A DNA stretch of 9,236 nucleotides from Deltaproteobacteria bacterium. Its GTDB lineage: Bacteria > Desulfobacterota > Desulfobacteria > Desulfobacterales > ETH-SRB1. The stretch is taken from assembly GCA_030262795.1 (NCBI GenBank), contig JAJSZO010000099.1:1-9236 (forward strand), read 5' to 3'. This document shows, one piece after another, positions 1 to 6,612 of the stretch. Both the position numbers and the translations under genes were made by a program. The first letter of the stretch is position 1; each line of letters starts with the position of its first letter. Under the pieces are notes generated by a model, which had not been told where the DNA came from, did not search any database, and saw nothing but the letters and a program-made list of their open reading frames with translations.

Positions 1-225
1 GTACTGGTGCGACAAGGGACCAAATTTTGTCAAAGCTTATGATCACCCTAATGCCCATCGTACTAGCAATATGGTTGACAGACTTATGCGATGGTTGGAC
101 AGATATGTTTTCAATATGCAGTATTTTCATGGCACATTGGCCTCGGCAGAAGCGGGTATCCGCGCTTGGGCTATATTAAGAAATTTTCAGCCATATTGCG
201 CCCGAACGGTAGGCAATAGAACTGA

Positions 226-255
226 ACTAGTACCCCAACAATCTTAAAATGATGG
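226..255 (+). repeat. Left terminal inverted repeat (with flanking ACTAGT)
   Basis: This 30-base arm is the exact reverse complement of 347-376. The outer six bases are the palindrome ACTAGT, which includes the presumed target duplication CTAG; the element proper probably begins at 231 with TACCCCAACAATC. Complementarity breaks at 225/377 and at 256/346. Confidence 0.9.
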
Positions 256-371
256 GTAATTGAATATTATAAAATTAGAGAATCTGGTATGGTAGTAGAA
301 AAAGTAGGCGATACATGTCAGCAAAAAATATAAAGATTGATTATATCCATCATTTTAAGATTGTTGGGGTA
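231..371. mobile_element. MITE-like non-autonomous element, 141 bp, inside the transposase gene
   Basis: Bases 231-255 and 347-371 are perfect 25-bp inverted repeats around an AT-rich core of 91 nt that codes for nothing recognisable. CTAG flanks the element on both sides (227-230 and 372-375). Because CTAG, and even ACTAGT, is its own reverse complement, the visible inverted repeat grows to 30 bp (226-255 / 347-376). The exact boundary is therefore ambiguous: a 4-bp CTAG duplication (as in IS5-group YTAR targets) or a 2-bp TA duplication (IS630/mariner-like targets) fit equally. The interrupted transposase frame is restored by excision of 145 nt, which is direct evidence that this segment was inserted. 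It has no transposase of its own, so mobilisation in trans by a parental IS is inferred. Confidence 0.8.
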
Positions 372-376
372 CTAGT
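347..376 (-). repeat. Right terminal inverted repeat (with flanking ACTAGT)
   Basis: Exact reverse complement of 226-255 over 30 bases, separated from it by 91 nt. It ends in the same ACTAGT palindrome, after which the transposase coding sequence resumes (GTC TGC GCG). Confidence 0.9.
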
Positions 377-470
377 CTGCGCGGCTACGGAGCTAAACGG
401 GTTTAAATATTGTGACAATTGGCTTGAAAATCTTCTGGTAGCCATGTCAATGGGTGGATATCGAAAATAG

Positions 471-674
471 CCTGAACAAGTTTGATTGTCAAATTTAGAC
501 GTCAAATTGGTATAGAAACCAAAGCGGAGGAGTATTACCAAAAAATAGAAATCTTACAAAAATCGTACAGATTGGGCATCATTTTATGCTTCACCACTGC
601 ATTTTGAGTTCACTTTATACTCCATCACGGCATGTTGGGTATAATAACATCTTGACCCACAGAATCCGTTAGAA
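471..674. other. Non-coding junction between transposase end and truncated cmr6
   Basis: These 204 bases hold no convincing gene on either strand. They must contain the right end of the insertion sequence and possibly a decayed piece of the cmr6 3' end. The segment at 651-674, just before the cmr6 stop codon, begins CTTGACCCACAG and could be the terminal repeat of the IS. The left end of that IS is outside the window, so this cannot be confirmed. Three-frame reading of the minus strand does not show the C-terminal blocks expected of Cmr6. Confidence 0.4.
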
Positions 675-1244
675 TCAGAAAAATTCGTTGACCGGTTCAG
701 GAAAGGCATCAAAAAAGACAACCTTTCCTTTTAAAAGATCCTCCGGTTTTTCCTTTTCTTTTTCTTTATTAAAGCTGCCGAAAATGTTCCTGAACTCTTC
801 TTTTGAAAAATTATCATCATCCCTAAGGCCTTCCCTGGCAAAACTTCTGGCTGCGCCTTTTAATGCTTCTCCATTGACATAGGGAATGCCATGTGTCCAA
901 TGTAAAAGAAGGCCGTTCTCAAAGCTTGAAGGAATACCCATTCCCACAACCATACGGCCTGCAAGCTCAAGCGGTTTTTCGTAAACACTGCCTTTGCCAT
1001 AATCGGCCTCCCATTGCCGCAAAAATGCCTCATGCCGGGCAAGAAAGGCTTTTGACATGGAAGGGCTTGCTTTCTTAAGAAAATGGTTTTTCAACGTTTC
1101 AGCGGTTGTATCCCCTTTATCAGCATTTTTGGTCGATACTCCGTGCAGATAGCGGTAGAATAAAAGATTGGCGTTTGTTTTTTTCTTTTTTATGTAGTCC
1201 TCTATTGCGGTTTTTGAAAACTTGGGAAGTAAATAATCAGGCAT
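675..1244 (-). CDS. cmr6: Cmr6, type III-B CRISPR effector subunit, C-terminally truncated
   Basis: Cmr6 is a Cas7-like RAMP protein that caps the backbone of the Cmr complex near the 3' end of the crRNA and target. Its signature is visible: GMGIPSSFENGLLLHW (residues 101-116), the glycine-rich stretch GIPYVNGEALKGAARSF (119-135) and KVVFFDAFPEP (174-184). The ORF is 189 residues, whereas family members are usually roughly 250-300. It ends five residues after the FFDAFPEP block, so the expected C-terminal part (the DxxxPHYxxYY and PxDWxxPxPxxFL region) is missing. The start ATG at 1244 lies 4 nt after the cmr5 stop and is preceded by AAGGAGA at suitable distance inside cmr5. The loss coincides with the IS-derived sequence next door, so insertion-caused truncation is likely. 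The product is probably non-functional. Confidence 0.85.
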   Translation of the reverse strand: MPDYLLPKFSKTAIEDYIKKKKTNANLLFYRYLHGVSTKNADKGDTTAETLKNHFLKKASPSMSKAFLARHEAFLRQWEADYGKGSVYEKPLELAGRMVVGMGIPSSFENGLLLHWTHGIPYVNGEALKGAARSFAREGLRDDDNFSKEEFRNIFGSFNKEKEKEKPEDLLKGKVVFFDAFPEPVNEFF

Positions 1245-1248
1245 GGCT

Positions 1249-1683
1249 TTAAGTCTCCTTATCCCCGACGTGATCTCCCTGTTTGTTTTCCAGTTCCATC
1301 TTTTTCCCCTCGGCTTTTGATTTCAGCCACCCGAAAAAGACTACGGCCTCCTCCATGACACGACGGTATTCATTTATGTCATCCAGTTCAGCCAATTTTT
1401 GATTAAGACTGCCATTTGCTGCGGCCTTTTTGATAGATTCGGAGAATTTTGGCCCTGTTTCTTTATCATCTTCTGCAAACCATTTGTTGAGAATAACAAT
1501 CGCCCCATTAAGTTTGGTGCCGGCAAAGTCCATGGCCTGGAGAAAGCCGCTGTTTAATATCAGAGCGATGAATTTAGCAGACTGTGTGCTGATATTGTTC
1601 GCCTCTTCTTTTTCTTTAAGCCAGGCAACCTGCCCAAGGGCAAAGCTTGCTCTTTTTTGATCCATGTTCAGTGCCACAATCAT
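1249..1683 (-). CDS. cmr5: Cmr5, small subunit (Cas11) of the type III-B effector
   Basis: Small alpha-helical subunit that lines the inner filament of the Cmr complex and contacts the target RNA. Evidence is the family pattern MDQKRASFAL (residues 7-16), AKFIALILNSGFLQAMDFAG (36-55), and EYRRVMEEAVVFFGWLKSKA near 105-124, plus position between cmr4 and cmr6. The length of 144 residues is normal to slightly long; the last 20 residues are polar and charged. The first ATG (1683) overlaps the cmr4 stop as ATGA, but the strong AGGAGG motif lies only one base before it. A GTG at codon 3 (1677) has the best spacing, and the family-like start is the Met at codon 7 (MDQK, 1665). The true N-terminus is therefore uncertain by up to six residues. 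This is the only Cmr gene here that appears complete. Confidence 0.88.
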   Translation of the reverse strand: MIVALNMDQKRASFALGQVAWLKEKEEANNISTQSAKFIALILNSGFLQAMDFAGTKLNGAIVILNKWFAEDDKETGPKFSESIKKAAANGSLNQKLAELDDINEYRRVMEEAVVFFGWLKSKAEGKKMELENKQGDHVGDKET

Positions 1684-2667
1684 TCCTCCTGCCGATTTTT
1701 TGCATCAGTTCCATATGTTTTATATAAGTGCATCATAACCCTGCCTTTGCCGGTGGTTCGGTCACCGCCCAGCCAGGTGCGCTTGCCGTCAACCTTTTCG
1801 ATAAATATCTTTACGTTGGCGGCATCATCATTAAAGACATCTTTTTGTATACGAGGCTGACCTATAAAAAGAGAACTGTAAAGGATACTTTCTGCAGGAA
1901 GGTATTCCGTGTACCATACACCGGTATTTTCATCCACAGTGCCTGTATCTTTAATGCGATTGTGCGGTTCAACTTCGGTAGAATATTTCACAAAGTAAAA
2001 ATAGTCTGTATCGTTCAATATGACCGCCCTTCTATGAAAATCGGATTTAAACGGAATATATTCCAAAGTGCCGGGGAAAAGTGCATCTGAAAGCGACTCA
2101 AGGCATTGATCCGGATTATCCGTATTCTGCTGCTCAAAGGAAAGCTCCTCCAGGATTAGCAGACCGTTTGGAGAGATTTTTACAATATTGTCAGTGTGAG
2201 ACAGGTATCTGTTTGTTGAAACGCGGGGCATCCATATTTTAGTCCCGCCGTTTCCATCCGATATTGTCAACATTTCTTTATTGACAGCAGACAGATTTCT
2301 TTGAAAACGGGCAATAATGGAGGGACAGGTAATATAGGCAAAGATGCCTGCCAGTGAGCGAACTGGAAAAAAGAGGAGTTTTGCTTCTCCAAAGGCAACA
2401 GCGCCAGCGCCGTCTTTTTCATCTCTCTCACCCTTTTCTTTTCCAAATACCGAATCAATCATCTTTTTTTCGATATCACTGTTATCTGATACGGTTATTT
2501 TCATAAAACTCCCGCAATGCCCCCTTTACCCCGCTTGCCTGAACAATAGGATTTCCAGTTGAAGTTTCGCGCTGCACAGGGTTGTCTATATGCCCGATGC
2601 TTGCTCCTGCACCTGCGTGCAATGCAGACTCGACATGAAATATAATTATCTCTTTTTCAGGGTACAT
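1680..2667 (-). pseudogene. cmr4: Cmr4, type III-B backbone nuclease subunit, frameshifted
   Basis: Cmr4 (Cas7 group) polymerises along the crRNA and cuts bound target RNA. The start ATG at 2667 has GGAGG 8 nt upstream and overlaps the cmr3 stop by 11 nt. The first frame gives 61 residues with the family N-terminus: ALHAGAGASIGHIDNPVQRE (15-34) and GNPIVQASGVKGALREFY. Asp28 in IDNPVQRE corresponds to the catalytic Asp26 described for Pyrococcus furiosus Cmr4. The frame stops at 2482-2484. The remaining protein continues in the +1 frame (from SDNSDIEKKMIDSVFGKE to the stop at 1680-1682), including IFAYITCPSIIARFQR and the C-terminal LGGDRTTGKGRVM. The slip must lie in 2482-2525; an extra A in the A4 run at 2498-2501 would explain it. 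With one base removed the product is about 328 residues, near normal length. No other stops occur. Confidence 0.87.
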
Positions 2668-3535
2668 AATCCCAACCTCCGATCAACATAGTGTTAAAAC
2701 CCTGTTTGCAGTATTTGTCGTCTCCCCCGGGAAGTGTGCCTGGAAAGGACGACTCGACCAACTCCTTGATCCACTTCCTGTCATGTTCTTTATTAAAATC
2801 GGGAAGTTCAAAGAACATGACAGTTCCGGCAGGAACCGCTTTTATCATTTTTTTTGGCACGCCTCTGGCCAAATCCCATCCTCCTATCCGCAATAGCCTT
2901 TTCCCTGTTGCCATTGAAACCAGCCGCACCTTTCTTTTTTGATCACCAATTTCCCATTCACCCGCAGGAAGCGCTCCTTCAGCAGACTCAAGAAAGTCAG
3001 GATAATACCCTTTATTCGGAAAATAGGCAGGCGATGTCAATATGACCCTGAACTTCCCTGTGTTGGATATTAGTTCTGTCATCTCTTGAACCGGAAGGTT
3101 TACCACAGGCAGCCTTTCTGTCAGGCAGACTCTGCATTCTCCGCCAAGTCTTGCCGTATGAAGATATTGAAACAGTGAAGTGATTGCATCTGTGTTAAAA
3201 TCTTTCTGATTATTGAGGCCGTCAATATGTATCAGGAGACCCTTTTCTCTAAATCTACCCGTATCTGCCTGCATTCGAATATAGGGAGGATGCGCAAGAT
3301 GGTGTTCCTCGGCGGTCAGTGTGGTATTATCCCGTTTAATAATAGTGGATGATTCTTCAAGCCAGAAGATATCATCTTCAGGAGGCAGATCTTTAAGCTC
3401 GCCATGCTCCGCTTTGCCGGCCAGGTAGTAATTCAGATTATTCCAGCCGATCACACCCTCTCGCGGTTTAAATTTTGAACTATCAATTCCACAAAAAAAT
3501 CCAAGAGGATAAAATGGTAAAACCGAGCATTTCAT
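2657..3535 (-). CDS. cmr3: Cmr3, type III-B effector subunit, N-terminally truncated
   Basis: Cmr3 is the Cas5-like subunit that binds the 5' handle of the crRNA and holds Cas10. The 292-residue ORF matches the central and C-terminal parts of the family: TLTAEEHHLAHPPYIRM (72-88), the ARLGGECRV turn (128-136), ILTSPAYFPNKGYYPDF (165-181), GGWDLARGVPKKMIKAVPAG (218-237), VMFFELPD (239-246) and the terminal KQGFNTMLIGGWDY (277-290). The usual N-terminal ferredoxin-like region (pattern EPxDxxxFRDxRPF and the PPSP.T..GALR block, over 100 residues) is absent. The first residues derive from the coding sequence of the upstream ATPase gene read in another frame, up to about 3516. The ATG at 3535 is thus the first available Met after a fusion junction rather than the native start. 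A GGAG sits about 10 nt before it, so some translation is conceivable. Confidence 0.82.
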   Translation of the reverse strand: MKCSVLPFYPLGFFCGIDSSKFKPREGVIGWNNLNYYLAGKAEHGELKDLPPEDDIFWLEESSTIIKRDNTTLTAEEHHLAHPPYIRMQADTGRFREKGLLIHIDGLNNQKDFNTDAITSLFQYLHTARLGGECRVCLTERLPVVNLPVQEMTELISNTGKFRVILTSPAYFPNKGYYPDFLESAEGALPAGEWEIGDQKRKVRLVSMATGKRLLRIGGWDLARGVPKKMIKAVPAGTVMFFELPDFNKEHDRKWIKELVESSFPGTLPGGDDKYCKQGFNTMLIGGWDYVP

Positions 3536-4284
3536 CGAATTTCGGCTCCAGACTTATATTTCTTCCAATGTTAAACCCGCTTGTGACATCGTCCATGGTC
3601 ACTGGCGAGACTCCGGTAATGAACAGCCTGGCCAGACTGGATCCGCTGCCGGTAGTTCCGGCCTTGAGCACATTGAAAAAATGGCGAAGAAAACCGGCGC
3701 CGTGGGTCAAGTCATGGTAGGCTTTCTGACCGTGAACGGAAAGGATGGTGTTGGTAAAGTTGTCGTATTCGTCAATGAGGATACAGAGGCTTAAGTTATG
3801 GCTGAAACCGTAAGCAAAGAGCCTGTTTAACCTGTCTGTAATAGTGGGTAACGAAGTGAGTTTACTGAGGATTTCCGGGGTGAACGCATATTCGTATTTG
3901 CTGAGAAATTCCTCAAATACTCCCTGACAGTAGATCTCAAACGAATCCTCCACCTTTTCAGGATCAGGATTGACTGCAGAAAAGTTGAAACGCAGGATTA
4001 GATACACCCCCTGGTCCTCAGTGGGATTTTCCCCAATCCACGTTCCTTTGAAGATCTCCCTGAAACGGTCTTTTTTGGCAATATCATAGTAACTTTCCAG
4101 AACGGAGAGCCACAGGGACTTGCCGAATCGCCTGGGTCGGATCAGAAAAAGATACCTGCCTGCCGCCTCTATCAACGGGATAAAACGGGATAAAACCGGT
4201 TTTGTCCACATAGTAGTAGTCATAGCGCCGGATCAATTCAAAATCAGCAATCCCGTAAGGAATTTTCTTAATTTTTTTGGCCAT
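3483..4284 (-). pseudogene. PF09820-type AAA-ATPase (PDDEXK_9 partner) pseudogene
   Basis: The reading starts at ATG 4284 (GGGAG 7 nt upstream) with the typical opening KKIPYGIADFELIRRYDYYY followed by VDKTGFIP. It then leaves frame at a 10-bp tandem duplication (4174-4196) and continues in a second frame as LIEAAGRYLFLIRPRRFGKS. In the corrected protein the Walker A-like RPRRFGKS is at about residues 46-53 and Walker B LCILIDEYDN at about 164-173. The family signature FITGVSPVTMDDVTSGFNIG and LEPKFDEMLGFT follow. Family resemblance ends at MLGFT (base 3516); the next residues come from cmr3 sequence in another frame until the stop at 3483. Full members are around 500 or more residues with a C-terminal PD-(D/E)XK nuclease-like domain. 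Here only about 253 residues remain and that domain is gone. These proteins often occur in many copies per genome; their function is unclear. Confidence 0.85.
4174..4196. repeat. 10-bp tandem duplication causing a frameshift
   Basis: The unit CGGGATAAAA occurs twice in a row (4176-4185 and 4186-4195), with period 10 maintained over 4174-4196. One copy fits the conserved protein reading GFIPLIEAAG; the second copy adds 10 bases and throws the ATPase gene out of frame. A replication-slippage event is the simplest origin. Confidence 0.85.
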
Positions 4285-4430
4285 TTTTTTGCTCCCGTGA
4301 CGATAGAACCATCTGTTTACCTTTTTCTCAAGAAGATTAGGAAGGTGGACGAATTAACTTCCACAAGTAGGCGCATAGATTTGGGCAAAGGCGGCCTGAA
4401 GCTGTGATGCATAGTTGGGGAAATCTTAAT

Positions 4431-4458
4431 TTTATACTGCAAGGCCATCTTCGTGCAA
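4431..4458 (-). promoter_or_regulatory. Possible sigma70-type promoter upstream of the ATPase/cmr genes
   Basis: On the minus strand TTGCAC (4458-4453) is followed after 16 nt by TATAAA (4436-4431), four of six and five of six matches to the -35 and -10 consensus. It begins 7 nt after the rel stop codon and would yield a leader of roughly 140 nt before the ATPase start at 4284. The surrounding 4285-4465 stretch holds no recognisable gene and no clear terminator hairpin after rel. Confidence 0.35.
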
Positions 4459-4465
4459 TAGCATC

Positions 4466-6610
4466 TTAATTGTCCATTCTTCTTACATTATGTACAAGCT
4501 TTACCTTTTTCATAGCTGATACTACTTTATCCAAATGCTCTATATCTTCAACAGACAAGGTGAAAAAACAGTCAACTATTCCATCTTCCCTTGTTTCTGT
4601 TTTTACACTAAGTATATTTGCACCGCTTTTGCTGATAATGGCTGCAACGTCAGCGAGTAAACCAACTCTGTCAGCGGAACTAACGCAAATTTTTACCGGA
4701 TATGTTTCTGTAACATCCTTGTTCCATTCTATATCAATTTGCCTTTCAGGGTTCATTTTCAACGCATTTATACAACTTGTCCGGTGAACAGTAACTCCAT
4801 ATCCTATTGTAATATAGCCTGTAATAGCATCCCCTGGAACCGGCTGACAACACTTGCCAAATCTTATAAGTATATCATCCACACCCTTTACAAGCACACT
4901 GTCCCCAGGCTTTTTCTTCCGCTCACTGCCGATTATTTTGTTATAAATAGATTCTTGCTCTTCTTCTATTTCGGGTTTGGGTATAATTTGCCGTATAATC
5001 TGTAGAGGTGTGATTTTGCCGTAGCCCACGCTTGTGATCAAATCATCTGTTGTTTTAAAACCAAAATGCTCAACGACCCTGTCCATATCTTCTGATTTTA
5101 ATAATTCATTGAAGTTAAGACGATACTTGCGAAAGGCTTTTTCGCACATCTCACGGCCAAGAGTAATGCTGCGATCTTTTTCCTGAGTTTTTATCCATTG
5201 CCTTATCCCGGAGCGAGCCTTGACAGTTTTAACAAAATTTAACCAGTCTTTACTCGGATGATGATTTTTCGTTGTAATAATCTCAACAATATTGCCTGTC
5301 TGCAACTCATGTTTAAGAGGAACTATACGCCCGTTAACCTTGGCACCTGTACACTCGCTGCCCACTTCAGTATGGATTTGATAAGCAAAATCTACAGGTG
5401 TGGCGCCTCTGGATAGTGATTTTATCTCCCCTTGAGGTGTAAAAACGTATATTTCATCAGGGAATAGATCAATACGAACATTTTCAAGAAATTCATCCGG
5501 ATTTCTGAAATTTGCCTGATTCTCAACAAGATTTTGAATCCATGCAAATTTTTTACTTATACTTTCATCAACCTGTTTACCTTCTTTATAGCTCCAGTGA
5601 GCTGCGATTCCGGATTGTGCGACCTTATCCATATCCCGGGTTCTTATCTGGATTTCTATACGTTCCCCAAAAGGCACTATAACCGTTGTGTGCAGTGACT
5701 GGTACATATTTGGTTTGGGAGATGCAATATAATCTTTAATCTTTGTGGGAACCGGTTTCCACAAAGAGTGTATGAGCCCCAAAGCATTATAGCAGTCAGA
5801 TACTGTATCAAGAATTATCCGAAAAGCAATAATATCATAAACCTCCTCAAATGGTAAATTCTGCTTGACCATTTTCTGGTATATACTGAAAATATTTTTG
5901 TACCTTCCCAAAATTTTACAATTCAGATTATTTTCATTCATTTTTTTCTTGATAAAGTTTTTAACTTTTTCAATATATTTATCACCTTCCTTTTTATCCT
6001 TGTTAATCAATTTTTCAATATTTGAATATTCTTCGGGATAAATATACTTGCATGAGATATCCTCCAGCTCATTTTTAATCCAGTAAATACCGAGACGAGA
6101 AGCAAGGGGAGCATAAATATCATGCGTTTCCCGGGCAATCCTCTTTTTTTTGCTTTCCTTTTGAAATTGAAGTGTTCTCATGTTGTGGAGGCGGTCTGCC
6201 AGCTTGATTAATATCACCCGGATATCATCCGCCATAGCGAGAATCATCTTCCGGATACTCTCTGCCTGGCGTGCCTGTGAGCTGTTAAAGGAAAGAACAC
6301 TGATTTTGGTTACACCGGAAACAATGTGAACGACTTCCTGACCGAACATTTCTTTTATTTCTTCCGGTGTAGAATGAGTATCTTCTATAACATCATGCAA
6401 AAGTCCGGCCGCTATACTGACAGGATCCAGCTTCATATCTGCAAGGATCCCGGCAACTTCAAGAGGGTGTGACAAATAAGGTTCACCGGACAGACGCATC
6501 TGACCATCATGAACTCTTGCCGAGTAGATATAGGCTCGATCAATTATATCTATATCTGCATCAGGATTGTGTCCGGAAACTTTGTCTATTATGTCGCTAA
6601 TACGAATCAT
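4466..6610 (-). CDS. rel: Bifunctional (p)ppGpp synthetase/hydrolase Rel/SpoT
   Basis: Cytoplasmic stringent-response enzyme that makes and degrades (p)ppGpp; 714 residues, the normal long-RSH length. HD hydrolase domain: His48, His72-Asp73 (LLHDVIEDT) and Asp139 (LADRLHNMRT) are all present, so hydrolase activity is expected. Synthetase domain: ILGRYKNIFSIYQK (233-246), YDIIAFRII (258-266), and DYIASPKPNMYQSLHTTVIV near 293-312. The KIKD at 290-293 is the basic, RXKD-like form seen in bifunctional enzymes rather than the EXDD of synthetase-only RelA. A TGS domain follows (DLFPDEIYVFTPQG at about 381-394), then a helical region, a zinc-finger-like part with FGKCCQPVPGD (584-594) and a C-terminal ACT domain (about 637-714). 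The ATG at 6610 is chosen because it lies 2 nt after the proS stop and starts the conserved domain; an ATG at 6670 would overlap proS by 58 nt. The Shine-Dalgarno is weak, suggesting coupling to proS. Confidence 0.96.
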   Translation of the reverse strand: MIRISDIIDKVSGHNPDADIDIIDRAYIYSARVHDGQMRLSGEPYLSHPLEVAGILADMKLDPVSIAAGLLHDVIEDTHSTPEEIKEMFGQEVVHIVSGVTKISVLSFNSSQARQAESIRKMILAMADDIRVILIKLADRLHNMRTLQFQKESKKKRIARETHDIYAPLASRLGIYWIKNELEDISCKYIYPEEYSNIEKLINKDKKEGDKYIEKVKNFIKKKMNENNLNCKILGRYKNIFSIYQKMVKQNLPFEEVYDIIAFRIILDTVSDCYNALGLIHSLWKPVPTKIKDYIASPKPNMYQSLHTTVIVPFGERIEIQIRTRDMDKVAQSGIAAHWSYKEGKQVDESISKKFAWIQNLVENQANFRNPDEFLENVRIDLFPDEIYVFTPQGEIKSLSRGATPVDFAYQIHTEVGSECTGAKVNGRIVPLKHELQTGNIVEIITTKNHHPSKDWLNFVKTVKARSGIRQWIKTQEKDRSITLGREMCEKAFRKYRLNFNELLKSEDMDRVVEHFGFKTTDDLITSVGYGKITPLQIIRQIIPKPEIEEEQESIYNKIIGSERKKKPGDSVLVKGVDDILIRFGKCCQPVPGDAITGYITIGYGVTVHRTSCINALKMNPERQIDIEWNKDVTETYPVKICVSSADRVGLLADVAAIISKSGANILSVKTETREDGIVDCFFTLSVEDIEHLDKVVSAMKKVKLVHNVRRMDN

Positions 6611-6612
6611 CT

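Larger units (their letters stand above)
2..470 (+). pseudogene. IS transposase C-terminal part, interrupted by a MITE-like element
   Basis: Open from the window edge in the frame starting at base 2, so the N-terminal part lies outside. The first part reads through motifs such as AHRTSNMVDRLMRWLDRY and AEAGIRAWAILRNFQPYC, which resemble the C-terminal region of DDE-type transposases from bacterial insertion sequences; I cannot name the IS family with certainty. At 227 the frame enters an inserted element and stops at 245-247. Beyond the insert, frame 372-470 continues with LNGFKYCDNWLENLLVAMSM and ends at TAG 468-470, matching the usual tail of this transposase type (AERLN..R..DNWLENLLV). Removing 145 nt (for example 227-371) joins ...RTE to LVCAATELNG in frame, so this was one gene before insertion. 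It lies on the strand opposite to every other gene here and points toward the broken 3' end of cmr6. Confidence 0.75.

Noticed and set aside
226..376. The long inverted repeat read as a transcription terminator or attenuator hairpin
   Set aside because: The loop is 91 nt, no U-tract follows either arm as expected, and the interrupted reading frame shows it is an inserted element.
315..470. A plus-strand 51-codon ORF starting inside the MITE core
   Set aside because: Its first part is element sequence and its second part is the transposase C-terminus; it is a fortuitous fusion across the insertion boundary.
350..541. A 63-codon minus-strand ORF, and a second minus-strand reading nearby containing FDIHPLTWLPEDFQ
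   Set aside because: They are antisense to the transposase tail (372-470), which matches a known protein pattern, and run through the right MITE repeat. No own start signal or family resemblance.
1..674. A CRISPR array next to the Cmr genes
   Set aside because: No direct repeats of 25-40 nt at regular spacing were found here or elsewhere in the window; the only long repeat is a single inverted pair.
675..4284. A new defence system joining the ATPase with Cmr subunits
   Set aside because: The ATPase is frameshifted and truncated at the junction, and cmr3, cmr4 and cmr6 are also damaged; the arrangement is better explained by decay than by a functional fusion.
4317..4448. A 43-codon minus-strand ORF between rel and the ATPase gene
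   Set aside because: No ribosome binding site or recognisable motif, and composition looks like chance; it also overlaps the proposed promoter region.
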